Notes: generated by a model from the letters alone, not told the origin. Numbered from the stretch's first letter, positions 1 to 6,354 are shown. The stretch is DNA of 8,549 nt from Oscillospiraceae bacterium (GCA_003499325.1 DNIP01000090.1:1-8549), one strand, 5' to 3'. Translations and numbers: made by a program.

Positions 1-388
1 GGCACCGATACAGTGAGATCGACAGTAGCAGATTCGCGATCGTAACCAGCAGTACGGATAAGCCGTAGAGCACCATCGCGAGCTTGTTGTCGCGGTTCGA
101 AGTAACCACGCTCATGCTGTACGGGATCCATGAGGTCACAAACAGCAGGATCACGCCCAGCCATACGACGCGCTTGTTGATGACCTCGATCTGCTGCCAT
201 TCGTTGTGCAGGTTCACCCACATGGTGCCCAGCCAGAAGAACGACAGCGCGTAGCAGACGTAGGTGTCGCCCAGCGCGAGCACGCCCTCGACCGTCATCG
301 GGTCAGGCTTGGGCAGCTCCAGCACGAGTATCGTCATGATGATCGCCAAAACCGCGTCCATGAACGCTTCCAGTCTGTCCTTACTCAT
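1..388 (-). CDS. TMEM175/DUF1211-family potassium channel, N-terminal part (cut by window edge)
   Basis: The minus-strand reading frame starts at the ATG complementary to 386-388 and runs off the window after 129 visible codons. It begins MSKDRLEAFMDAVLAIIMTI and continues LVLEL, which matches the family hallmark of the first helix, R-x3-F-S-D followed by a hydrophobic A-I-x-x-T-I-L-V-L-E-L stretch. Further hydrophobic segments lie at about residues 42-58, 74-92 and 103-125, with a charged WVNLHNEWQQIEVINKR turn between the second and third, as expected for this multi-helix protein. Members form membrane potassium channels (family knowledge). An RBS-like GAGGTGA (394-400) precedes the start at good spacing. 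The second motif residue is Met (F9-M10-D11) instead of the usual Ser. The gene is transcribed divergently from sufC. The family call is fairly firm; physiological role is unknown. Confidence 0.82.
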   Translation of the reverse strand, partial: MSKDRLEAFMDAVLAIIMTILVLELPKPDPMTVEGVLALGDTYVCYALSFFWLGTMWVNLHNEWQQIEVINKRVVWLGVILLFVTSWIPYSMSVVTSNRDNKLAMVLYGLSVLLVTIANLLLSISLYRC

Positions 389-406
389 TCTACTCACCTC
401 GATGAA

Positions 407-436
407 AGTATAGCATAGAGAAAAACTTTTTTTCAA
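407..436 (-). promoter_or_regulatory. Probable sigma-A promoter for the TMEM175-like gene
   Basis: On the minus strand, TTGAAA (431-436) and TATACT (407-412) are separated by 18 bases. Transcription would start close to 400, so the leader would be very short and begin almost at the ribosome binding site. The boxes are good but the short leader lowers confidence. Confidence 0.45.
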
Positions 437-475
437 CCGAAAAATCAAGATATTCGCAAAAAATTTACATAATGG

Positions 476-504
476 TTGCGATTCAAACAAAAATGAGTTA
501 TAAT
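476..504 (+). promoter_or_regulatory. Sigma-A promoter of sufCB
   Basis: TTGCGA (476-481), a 17-base spacer and TATAAT (499-504) lie just upstream of sufC, giving an expected start near 511 and a leader of about 20 nt carrying the AGGAG ribosome binding site (521-525, 7 bases before the ATG). The -35 box is the right half of an inverted repeat TCGCAA (454-459)/TTGCGA (476-481), a possible operator. Confidence 0.75.
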
Positions 505-532
505 AGAACAACTGCAACGAAGGAGAATCACT

Positions 533-1270
533 ATGCTTCAAATCAAGAACCTTTCTTTCACGGTCAACGATGATTCCGCCGGGAAAGAGATTATCAAAAA
601 TATCAGTCTGGAGATCCCCGACGGCAAGCTGATCGTCATCACCGGCCCTAACGGCGGCGGCAAGTCCACCCTCGCCAAGCTGATCGCCGGGATCGAGAAG
701 CCCACCGCGGGGCAGATCCTGTTCAACGGTGAGGACATCACCGACATGAGCATCACCGAGCGCGCCAAAAAGGGCATCGCCTTCGCATTCCAGCAGCCGG
801 TCAAGTTCAAGGGCATCCGCGTGCTCGACCTGATCCGTCTGGCGGCGGGCAGAAGGCTGACTACAGCGGACGCGTGCGTGTACCTCTCGATGGTCGGTCT
901 GTGCGCCAGAGAATACATCGACCGCGAGGTCAATGCAAGCCTTTCGGGCGGCGAATTAAAGCGCATCGAGATCGCGACCGTGCTCGCGCGCAAGTCGATG
1001 CTCACCCTCTTTGACGAGCCGGAAGCCGGTATCGACCTGTGGAGCTTCGGCAACCTGATCGAGGTATTCCGCAAGCAGCGCGAGGAGATCGCCGACCGCT
1101 CCATCATGATCATCTCCCATCAGGAGCGCATCCTCAATATTGCCGACAAGATCATCGTGCTGGGCAGCGGCGAGATCGAAAAGCAGGGCGACAGGGATGA
1201 AATCCTGCCCGGGCTGATCGGCACTCCCGCGGCAGTCAAGAACTGTCAGGGCATTACGGAAGGAGTGTAA
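533..1270 (+). CDS. sufC: SufC-type ABC ATPase of a minimal Fe-S cluster assembly scaffold (SmsC)
   Basis: This 245-residue cytoplasmic ATPase powers Fe-S cluster assembly on its SufB partner. The nucleotide-binding elements are all present in order: Walker A GPNGGGKST (38-46), Q-loop in FAFQQP (Q87/Q88), ABC signature LSGGELKR (137-144), Walker B MLTLFDE (156-162) followed by PEAGIDLW, and H-loop His196 in ISHQ. The FDEPEAGIDLW version of the Walker B/D-loop fits the SufC branch found in archaea and anaerobic Firmicutes rather than the E. coli form. There is no membrane domain, which separates it from transporter ATPases. The ATG is preceded by AGGAG at 7-base spacing. sufB starts 2 bases after its stop, so the two are co-transcribed and probably translationally coupled. 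No sufS, sufU or sufD is adjacent. Function by homology is strong; the SMS assignment rests on gene content and motif resemblance. Confidence 0.93.
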   Translation: MLQIKNLSFTVNDDSAGKEIIKNISLEIPDGKLIVITGPNGGGKSTLAKLIAGIEKPTAGQILFNGEDITDMSITERAKKGIAFAFQQPVKFKGIRVLDLIRLAAGRRLTTADACVYLSMVGLCAREYIDREVNASLSGGELKRIEIATVLARKSMLTLFDEPEAGIDLWSFGNLIEVFRKQREEIADRSIMIISHQERILNIADKIIVLGSGEIEKQGDRDEILPGLIGTPAAVKNCQGITEGV

Positions 1271-1272
1271 GC

Positions 1273-2199
1273 ATGGATCTGAATAATATACAATCCTATC
1301 TGCTCAAGGAGATCGCCGATATCGACGGAAACAACCTCACGGGCGCGTATAACATCCGCTCCGACAGTATGTCCATCGGCAGACAGTCCACCGAGAATAT
1401 CGAGATCGTCAGCAAGACGGGCGTGAGCGGCATGGATATCTTCATCAAGCCCGACACCGTCGGCGAGAGCGTGCATATCCCCGTTGTGATGACCAAGAGC
1501 GGACTCAAGGAAGAGGTCTACAACGATTTTTATATCGGTGACAACGCGGACGTAGAGATCGTCGCGGGCTGCGGCATCGATAACTGCGGCGCCCACGATT
1601 CCGAGCATGACGGCATCCACCGCTTTTATATCGGCAAAAACGCCAAGATCAAATATGTCGAGAAGCACTTCGGCTCGGGCGAGGGCACGGGCAAGCGCAT
1701 CCTCAACCCCGTCACCGAGGTCTATATGGAGGAAGGCAGCACCTGCGAGATGGAGATGGTGCAGATCAAGGGCGTTGACGATACTGAGCGCAAGACGGTC
1801 GCTGAGCTCAAAAGCGGCGCAAAGCTGATCATCCGCGAGCGCCTGATGACTCATAACGTCCAGCGCGCGCTGAGCGACTATGTCGTATCGCTCAACGGCG
1901 AGGGCGCCAACGCCGACGTCGTATCACGCGGCGTAGCGCGGGACAACTCCTATCAGCGGCTCGACCTCAAGATCGTCGGCAACGCGGCGTGCAAGGGGCA
2001 CACCGAATGCGATTCCATCATCATGGACAACGGTAATATTCTGGCCGTCCCCGCGCTGGAGGCGAACAACGTGGACGCGTCCCTCGTGCATGAGGCGGCG
2101 ATCGGCAAGATCGCAGGCGACCAGATCATCAAACTGATGACCCTCGGCTTGACCGAAGCGGAAGCCGAGGAACAGATCATCAACGGCTTTTTAAGATAA
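1273..2199 (+). CDS. sufB: SufB/SufD-family scaffold protein of the minimal Fe-S system (SmsB)
   Basis: This 308-residue protein is the scaffold on which Fe-S clusters are built with SufC. It is much shorter than E. coli SufB (about 495 residues) and keeps mainly the beta-helix core and C-terminal SufC-binding part. Residue Cys246 in the ECDSI motif aligns with the essential SufB cysteine (C405 in E. coli), and His273-Glu274 in VHEAAIGKI align with the conserved His/Glu pair of SufD/SufB. The tail DQIIKLMTLGLTEAEAEEQI followed by INGFL is the typical SufB/D C-terminus. A central GCGIDNCGAHDSEHDGIH region (99-116) contributes two more Cys and several His and is, from memory, characteristic of the minimal-type proteins. 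GGAAGGAG (1258-1265), inside the end of sufC, is the ribosome binding site. A terminator follows at 2334. The family call is strong; the residue roles are by alignment from memory. Confidence 0.92.
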   Translation: MDLNNIQSYLLKEIADIDGNNLTGAYNIRSDSMSIGRQSTENIEIVSKTGVSGMDIFIKPDTVGESVHIPVVMTKSGLKEEVYNDFYIGDNADVEIVAGCGIDNCGAHDSEHDGIHRFYIGKNAKIKYVEKHFGSGEGTGKRILNPVTEVYMEEGSTCEMEMVQIKGVDDTERKTVAELKSGAKLIIRERLMTHNVQRALSDYVVSLNGEGANADVVSRGVARDNSYQRLDLKIVGNAACKGHTECDSIIMDNGNILAVPALEANNVDASLVHEAAIGKIAGDQIIKLMTLGLTEAEAEEQIINGFLR

Positions 2200-2333
2200 C
2201 AACGCGTTGTTTTATTCCGCCTATGGATAGAGTGCTTTTTCAGTAACGTCCTTTCAACGGCGGATCAAATGCTTCATCTTCCTTTTACGTACTAAGATAA
2301 TCAATATATGATCTATATTTCCAATAAAGAAAT

Positions 2334-2363
2334 AACCCTCAGTTTCAAACTGAGGGTTTTATC
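2334..2363. terminator. Intrinsic terminator, probably bidirectional, between sufB and the convergent flavoprotein gene
   Basis: A perfect 12-base inverted repeat, AACCCTCAGTTT (2334-2345) and AAACTGAGGGTT (2347-2358), is followed by TTTT and a T-rich tail on the plus strand. On the minus strand it is followed by TTATTTCTTTATT. It therefore can end both sufCB and the gene at 2451-3068. Confidence 0.85.
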
Positions 2364-2373
2364 TTTATCATAT

Positions 2374-2426
2374 GTGATATTGTAGGGCGGGGGCTCGCTC
2401 CCGCCGATTCTTTACAATACAATCAC
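2374..2426. repeat. GC-rich palindromic intergenic repeat (MITE/REP-like)
   Basis: An inner hairpin GGCGGG (2386-2391)/CCCGCC (2400-2405) is nested in an outer imperfect inverted repeat, GTGATATTGTA (2374-2384) against TACAAT plus ATCAC (2413-2426, with 3 extra bases). GC-rich elements starting TGTAGGG are, in my recollection, dispersed in Clostridia genomes. It has no T-run on either side, so it is not a simple terminator. Only one copy is visible here, so dispersal is inferred. Confidence 0.5.
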
Positions 2427-2450
2427 TTTTATACGCAACGCATATCAATA

Positions 2451-3068
2451 TTACCGAATAAAATTGGTATACGTCTTCGGCTCGGTCTCGGGCAGACCGA
2501 GCTGCTCCTTGCCGAGGGCAATGCTCTTCATCAAAAAGCTCATATTCTCCGCCAGCACGCGAACGGTCTGCAAGCCCTCCGCGTCCTGTTCGGCGTCACC
2601 CTTTGCGCCGCCGTGAACGCTGTTCCAATAATTGGACGCGGCGACAGGCATCGAGTTGATGGTGAAATACTTGTTCAGCTCGTCAAAGGTCGCGGAGAGT
2701 CCTCCCCTGCGCGCGACAGCAACAGCCGCGCCAACCTTCATCCGCTTATCGCAATGGCAGGAGTAAAACAGCCTGTCGAGGAACGACACCAGCGTACCGT
2801 TGGCGGACGCGTAGTAGACGGGCGACGCAATCACCAGTCCGTCCGCCTCGGCGAATTTCACCGCCGCTTCATTCACCGCGTCATCAAACACGCACTGACC
2901 CTTGGTCGCGCAGGTGCCGCAGGCGATACAGCCGCGGATCGCCTTGTTGCCGATCTGCATCGTCTCGACCTCGATCCCGTTCTTTAGAAATACCTGCTCC
3001 ATCTCTTTCAGCGCAATCGCGGTATTGCCGCCGACTCTGGGCGAGCCGTTGATCATCAAAACTTTCAT
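2451..3068 (-). CDS. Flavodoxin-fold NAD(P)H/FMN oxidoreductase with a four-cysteine cluster motif (Isf-like)
   Basis: This 205-residue soluble protein belongs to the NADPH-dependent FMN reductase/iron-sulfur flavoprotein superfamily. The N-terminus MKVLMINGSPRVGGNTA is the first strand plus the FMN-phosphate loop (GSPR-x2-GNT, residues 8-16). A compact Cys set follows at 47, 50, 53 and 59 (GCIACGTCATKGQC, C-x2-C-x2-C-x5-C), the spacing that binds a 4Fe-4S cluster in the Isf family. SPVYYASANGTLVSFLDRLF (about residues 82-101) is the usual second FMN-binding segment. It likely shuttles electrons between a ferredoxin or NAD(P)H and an unknown acceptor. The start has AGGGAA (3074-3079) at 5-base spacing. 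It is a single-gene unit with a perfect promoter at 3158-3186. The fold call is firm; cluster binding and substrate are inference. An ordinary quinone or azo reductase role is the alternative. Confidence 0.87.
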   Translation of the reverse strand: MKVLMINGSPRVGGNTAIALKEMEQVFLKNGIEVETMQIGNKAIRGCIACGTCATKGQCVFDDAVNEAAVKFAEADGLVIASPVYYASANGTLVSFLDRLFYSCHCDKRMKVGAAVAVARRGGLSATFDELNKYFTINSMPVAASNYWNSVHGGAKGDAEQDAEGLQTVRVLAENMSFLMKSIALGKEQLGLPETEPKTYTNFIR

Positions 3069-3157
3069 ATCAGTTCCCTACTTTCATTTTACGATACATC
3101 ATCACCGCGCAGTTTCGGATTATTCACACTTGGAACCGCGGCAATTAATATATATGT

Positions 3158-3186
3158 ATTATAGTATCATCACATTCTTCTGTCAA
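3158..3186 (-). promoter_or_regulatory. Perfect-consensus sigma-A promoter for the Isf-like flavoprotein gene
   Basis: On the minus strand, TTGACA (3181-3186), exactly 17 bases, and TATAAT (3158-3163) match the housekeeping consensus at every position. Transcription should start near 3151, giving a leader of about 80 nt. The -35 box lies 10 bases from the stem base of the guaA terminator. Confidence 0.88.
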
Positions 3187-3195
3187 CAAGCAACC

Positions 3196-3226
3196 AAAAG
3201 CCCTCGACCATGCAGCCGAGGGCTTT
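3196..3226 (-). terminator. Intrinsic terminator of the guaA-like gene
   Basis: Arms AAAGCCCTCG (3197-3206) and CGAGGGCTTT (3217-3226) form a 10-bp stem with a 10-base loop, 24 bases after the guaA stop codon. Read on the minus strand it is followed by TTTTGG, a short T-run, so termination may be incomplete. Confidence 0.78.
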
Positions 3227-3250
3227 ATCTATTTTAATTCTCTATTGGAA

Positions 3251-4777
3251 TTATTGCCATTCCACCGTTGCCGGAGGCTTGGGGGTGATGTCGTAGACGA
3301 TGCGGGTGATGCCGGGGATCTCGCTTGTGATACGCGCCGAGGCAGTCGCGAGGATCTCATACGGAATGCGTGACCAGTCGGCGGTCAGGAAGTCGTCGCT
3401 GGTGACGGAGCGCAGGACGATCGTGCTGCCCTGCACACGTTCATCGCCGATCACGCCGACCGAGTGGGTGTCGGTCATCACGGCAAAATACTGATTGGTG
3501 AAGCGGTCATAGCCGGACTTCGCGATCTCCTCGCGGAAGATCGCGTCAGCCTCGCGCAGGGTATCGAGCTTCTCCTTGGTGATCTCGCCGACACAGCGGA
3601 TGGCAAGACCGGGGCCGGGGAACGGCTGGCGGTAGCAGAATTCCTCGGGCATACCGAGCGCCAAGCCCGCCTTGCGCACTTCATCCTTGAAGAGCGAGCG
3701 CAGGGGCTCCGCCATCTCGTCATACTCGACAACCTGATGCAGCGTGCCCTCGTCGGAACCGGTAAAGCTGATATCGCCGGCGCCGCGCTCGAGCACGTCG
3801 GAGTAGATGGTGCCCTGTACCAGACAATCGACCTTGCCGAGCTTTTTTGCTTCTTCTTCAAATACGTTATTGAATTCTTCACTGATGATACGGCGCTTTT
3901 CATCGGGAGAGGTCACGCCCTTGAGCGCGGACAGGAAGCGCTCCGCCGCGTCAACGCGCGTGACATTGATATTGAGGATATCGCGGCAGGTCTTTTCGAC
4001 ATGATCCGCTTCATCCTTGCGCAGCAGTCCTGTATCGACAAAGACGCAGGTGAGGTTATCGCCGATCGCTTGATTCACCAACACCGCCGCTACGGAGCTG
4101 TCAACGCCGCCCGATAACGCCAGCAGTACCTTTTTATCCGCCAGACGCTCGCGATACTGGTTGATCTTATACTCCACAAAGCGATCCATCTTCCACTCGC
4201 CCACACAGCCGCAGATGTTGTACAGGAAATTATGGAGCACCAGCTCGCCGTATTCGGTCTCGATCATTTCGGGGTGGAACTGCACGCCGTAGATATGATC
4301 CTTGCTGTTTTCCATCGCCGCCACGGGACAGCGCTCGGTGTAGGCGGTGACATGAAAGCCTAGGGGCGCTTCTTTGATATGATTGCGATGGCTCATCCAG
4401 CAGATACTCACGGGCGGGAAGCCGTCGAGCAGCTCACTGCCGTCGGAGATCAGCTCGGTCTCGCCGAACTCACTGACCTCGCTCGCGTAGGTCACCTTAC
4501 CACCCGCCATATAGGCGATGAGCTGACAGCCGTAGCCGATACCGAGGATCGGCAAGCCTGCCGAGAGGATCGCGGAATCACAGTGCGGCGCGTCAGGCTC
4601 AAACACACTGTCGGGACCACCGGTAAAGATGATGCCCTTATAGCCCTTCGCGACGATCTCATCGGCTGTGATCTTCTGATAAGACACAATCTCGGCATAG
4701 ATATTCTGCTCTCTTACCTTACGGGCGATCGGCTGGTTATAATGGCCGCCGAAATCCAGTACCAATACTTTTTCCAT
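3251..4777 (-). CDS. guaA: GMP synthase homologue (GATase + ATP-pyrophosphatase + dimerisation domains) with altered active sites
   Basis: GMP synthase aminates XMP to GMP, using ATP and ammonia from glutamine. This 508-residue protein has the full GuaA architecture and near-normal length (E. coli 525): a class I glutaminase domain (about 1-192), a PP-loop ATPase (SGGVDSS, 222-228; GTIYSDVLE, 322-330) and a C-terminal dimerisation domain with PFPGPGL (385-391) and the terminal DITPKPPATVEW. Several near-invariant positions are changed. The nucleophile elbow reads GIGYGCQ with Gly81 where G-x-C-x-G-x-Q has the catalytic Cys, although His168 and Glu170 of the triad remain in GVQFHPE. The lid motif IKSHHNVGG is absent, replaced around 333-352 by a sequence with GSDEGTLHQVVEYDEM. 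IYPD is IYSD, and RSVGV is HSVGV. The RBS-like AGAGGGAA (4782-4789) supports the start. It could be a divergent paralogue beside a normal guaA elsewhere, an ammonia-dependent GMP synthase, or an enzyme with a different substrate. The family is certain; the reaction is not. Confidence 0.88.
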   Translation of the reverse strand: MEKVLVLDFGGHYNQPIARKVREQNIYAEIVSYQKITADEIVAKGYKGIIFTGGPDSVFEPDAPHCDSAILSAGLPILGIGYGCQLIAYMAGGKVTYASEVSEFGETELISDGSELLDGFPPVSICWMSHRNHIKEAPLGFHVTAYTERCPVAAMENSKDHIYGVQFHPEMIETEYGELVLHNFLYNICGCVGEWKMDRFVEYKINQYRERLADKKVLLALSGGVDSSVAAVLVNQAIGDNLTCVFVDTGLLRKDEADHVEKTCRDILNINVTRVDAAERFLSALKGVTSPDEKRRIISEEFNNVFEEEAKKLGKVDCLVQGTIYSDVLERGAGDISFTGSDEGTLHQVVEYDEMAEPLRSLFKDEVRKAGLALGMPEEFCYRQPFPGPGLAIRCVGEITKEKLDTLREADAIFREEIAKSGYDRFTNQYFAVMTDTHSVGVIGDERVQGSTIVLRSVTSDDFLTADWSRIPYEILATASARITSEIPGITRIVYDITPKPPATVEWQ

Positions 4778-4845
4778 GGTGTTCCCTCTTTCTTGACATT
4801 ATTTTATGTTTTACCGCTTTAACGCAAGATAAAACCGTTGGTTAC

Positions 4846-4874
4846 ATTATACTCATATTTACGATGAGTGTCAA
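4846..4874 (-). promoter_or_regulatory. Perfect-consensus promoter of the guaA-like gene with an inverted repeat in the spacer
   Basis: On the minus strand, TTGACA (4869-4874), 17 bases and TATAAT (4846-4851) fit the consensus exactly. The spacer is filled by an inverted repeat, ACTCAT (4851-4856) and ATGAGT (4864-4869), 7 bases apart, a plausible operator. The leader of about 60 nt is too short for a purine riboswitch plus terminator. Confidence 0.87.
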
Positions 4875-5041
4875 TGATTTTATAGCAGTTTTTTACGAAT
4901 TTTTGCAATTAATTTGATTAAAACTTCATATTGATAAAAATTTAACAGCTATTTAGTTCAAATTCGAGCAGATTTTGAAACTAATTCAAAAGCATCCTGC
5001 ATTTTCGGTGTTCATCTTTCCCCTGCCCTCATAAAAAACAA
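4875..5041. other. AT-rich divergent intergenic region without a gene
   Basis: The gap between the divergent guaA-like and alcohol dehydrogenase genes (4778-5130) holds their two promoters at its ends. Between them the sequence is AT-rich with no convincing coding frame. The only structure I see is an imperfect inverted repeat, TAGTTCAAA (4954-4962) and TTTGAAACTA (4974-4983), with one unpaired base. It might be a regulator site, but nothing identifies it. Confidence 0.4.
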
Positions 5042-5070
5042 TTGACTTTGTTTTTGATTCAAGTTATGAT
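5042..5070 (+). promoter_or_regulatory. Sigma-A promoter of the iron-type alcohol dehydrogenase
   Basis: TTGACT (5042-5047), 17 bases and TATGAT (5065-5070) predict a start near 5077. The leader carries a small inverted repeat TCAGAA (5084-5089)/TTCTGA (5095-5100) and the ribosome binding site AGGAGGA (5119-5125), 5 bases before the ATG. Confidence 0.78.
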
Positions 5071-5130
5071 GAATGCAATAGATTCAGAACCGAATTCTGA
5101 CAAGCAAAAACCATACTCAGGAGGACTATT

Positions 5131-6297
5131 ATGTTAGGCAATTTCAGTTATCACAACCCGACAAAGCTCTATTTCGGAGAGGATTCTCTGCAATATCTGA
5201 ACGATGAGCTTCCCAAATACGGCAAGACCATCCAGCTGATCTACGGCGGCGGCTCGATCAAGAAGAACGGCATCTATGACGCGGTGACCAAGATCCTCAA
5301 AGATAACGGCAAGACCATCGTCGAGGACGCGGGCGTGATGCCCAACCCTACCGTTGATAAGCTGCGCGAGGGCGTACAGCTTGCGCGAGAGAACCACGTC
5401 GATCTCCTGCTGGCGGTCGGCGGCGGCTCCTGCTGCGACTACGCCAAGGCGGTATCGGTCTCCGTCAACTGCGATGACGATCCGTGGGACAAATACTATA
5501 TCCGCTTTGAGGAGCCCGACTGCGCAATCGTCCCTGTCGGCTGCATCCTGACGATGGCGGGCACCGGCTCCGAGATGAACGGCGGCGCCGTCATCACCAA
5601 CCACGAGCAAAAGCTCAAGATCGGCCATGTCTTTGGCGATGATGTCATGCCGAAGTTCTCCATCCTCAACCCAAAGTTCACCTTCTCTCTGCCCAAGCGA
5701 CAGATGGCGGCGGGTATCTATGACATCTTCAACCACATCTGTGAGCAGTACTTCTCGGGCGACGACGACAATACCTCTGATTATCTTGCCGAGGCACTGA
5801 TGAAGTCCGTCATCCACAGCTCGCTGATCGCGATCGATGATCCCGAAAACTACGAGGCGCGCTCCAACATCATGTGGACGGCGACATGGGCGCTGAACAC
5901 CCTGATCTCCCGCGGCAAGACCACCGACTGGATGGTGCACATGCTGGGTCAGGCGGTCGGCGCGATCACCGACGCGACCCACGGCATGACGCTCGCGGCG
6001 GTATCCCTGCCCTATTACAAATTCATCAAGCCCTACGGACTGCACAAGTTCGTCCGCTTTGCGACCGAGGTCTGGGGCGTTGACCCGAACGGCAAATCCG
6101 ATGAAGCGATCGCTGACGAGGGTCTTGCCGCCATGGAGAGTTGGATGAAGAAGCTCGGCGTTGCGATGAACCTCACCGAGCTCGGCGCGACCCCCGATAT
6201 GATCGAGGATATCGCGAACGCGACCATCATCCTCGACGGCGGCTACAAAAAGCTCAGCCGCGACGAGGTCGTCGCCATTCTCAAGGCTAGCCTGTAA
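5131..6297 (+). CDS. Iron-containing (group III) alcohol dehydrogenase, YqhD/BdhA-type, probably NADPH-dependent
   Basis: This 388-residue cytoplasmic enzyme reduces aldehydes to alcohols (butanol dehydrogenase/YqhD branch), a role fitting disposal of reductant or reactive aldehydes in a fermenting anaerobe. The N-terminal Rossmann-like half has YGGGSIKKNGIYD (38-50), a signature I associate with the NADPH-preferring YqhD/BdhA branch, and LLAVGGGSCCDYAKAV (94-109). MAGTGSEMNGGAVIT (142-156) is the conserved central segment. All four metal ligands are present with family spacing: Asp198 and His202 in DIFNH, His270 in DWMVHMLGQ, and His284 in DATHGMTLA. The length matches YqhD (387). The start has a strong AGGAGGA. 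It is a single-gene unit with promoter and terminator. The family call is firm; the natural substrate cannot be read from sequence. Confidence 0.93.
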   Translation: MLGNFSYHNPTKLYFGEDSLQYLNDELPKYGKTIQLIYGGGSIKKNGIYDAVTKILKDNGKTIVEDAGVMPNPTVDKLREGVQLARENHVDLLLAVGGGSCCDYAKAVSVSVNCDDDPWDKYYIRFEEPDCAIVPVGCILTMAGTGSEMNGGAVITNHEQKLKIGHVFGDDVMPKFSILNPKFTFSLPKRQMAAGIYDIFNHICEQYFSGDDDNTSDYLAEALMKSVIHSSLIAIDDPENYEARSNIMWTATWALNTLISRGKTTDWMVHMLGQAVGAITDATHGMTLAAVSLPYYKFIKPYGLHKFVRFATEVWGVDPNGKSDEAIADEGLAAMESWMKKLGVAMNLTELGATPDMIEDIANATIILDGGYKKLSRDEVVAILKASL

Positions 6298-6316
6298 AAC
6301 ACAACCCGAAAATCCT

Positions 6317-6354
6317 AAGGGGCTGTCGCACTAAGAAACGCGATAGCCCCTTTT
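6317..6354 (+). terminator. Strong intrinsic terminator of the alcohol dehydrogenase gene
   Basis: A 13-bp stem, AAGGGGCTGTCGC (6317-6329) with GCGATAGCCCCTT (6340-6352), including one G-T pair, is followed by a T-run to 6354. It starts 19 bases after the stop codon. Confidence 0.9.

Noticed and set aside
1246..1854. 202-codon open frame antisense to sufB
   Set aside because: Shadow of sufB, rich in Ala/Asp/Leu/Val with no domain and no start context.
2198..2211. 14-base palindrome AACAACGCGTTGTT at the sufB stop codon as a terminator
   Set aside because: It has no loop and a weak stem, and a much better terminator lies at 2334-2363.
3464..4117. 217-codon open frame on the plus strand opposite the guaA-like gene
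   Set aside because: It lies wholly antisense to a well-supported gene, has no recognisable domain, and its composition is typical of a shadow frame.
4793..4798. TTGACA on the plus strand as a promoter for an unseen gene
   Set aside because: There is no suitable -10 box at 15-19 bases and no reading frame follows.
4778..4845. Purine riboswitch before the guaA-like gene
   Set aside because: The predicted leader is only about 60 nt and contains neither the conserved purine aptamer loops nor a terminator hairpin.
5134..6045. 303-codon open frame on the minus strand opposite the alcohol dehydrogenase
   Set aside because: It is a composition shadow of a clear enzyme gene with all metal ligands; the translation is Val/Asp/Arg-rich without motifs and has no ribosome binding site.
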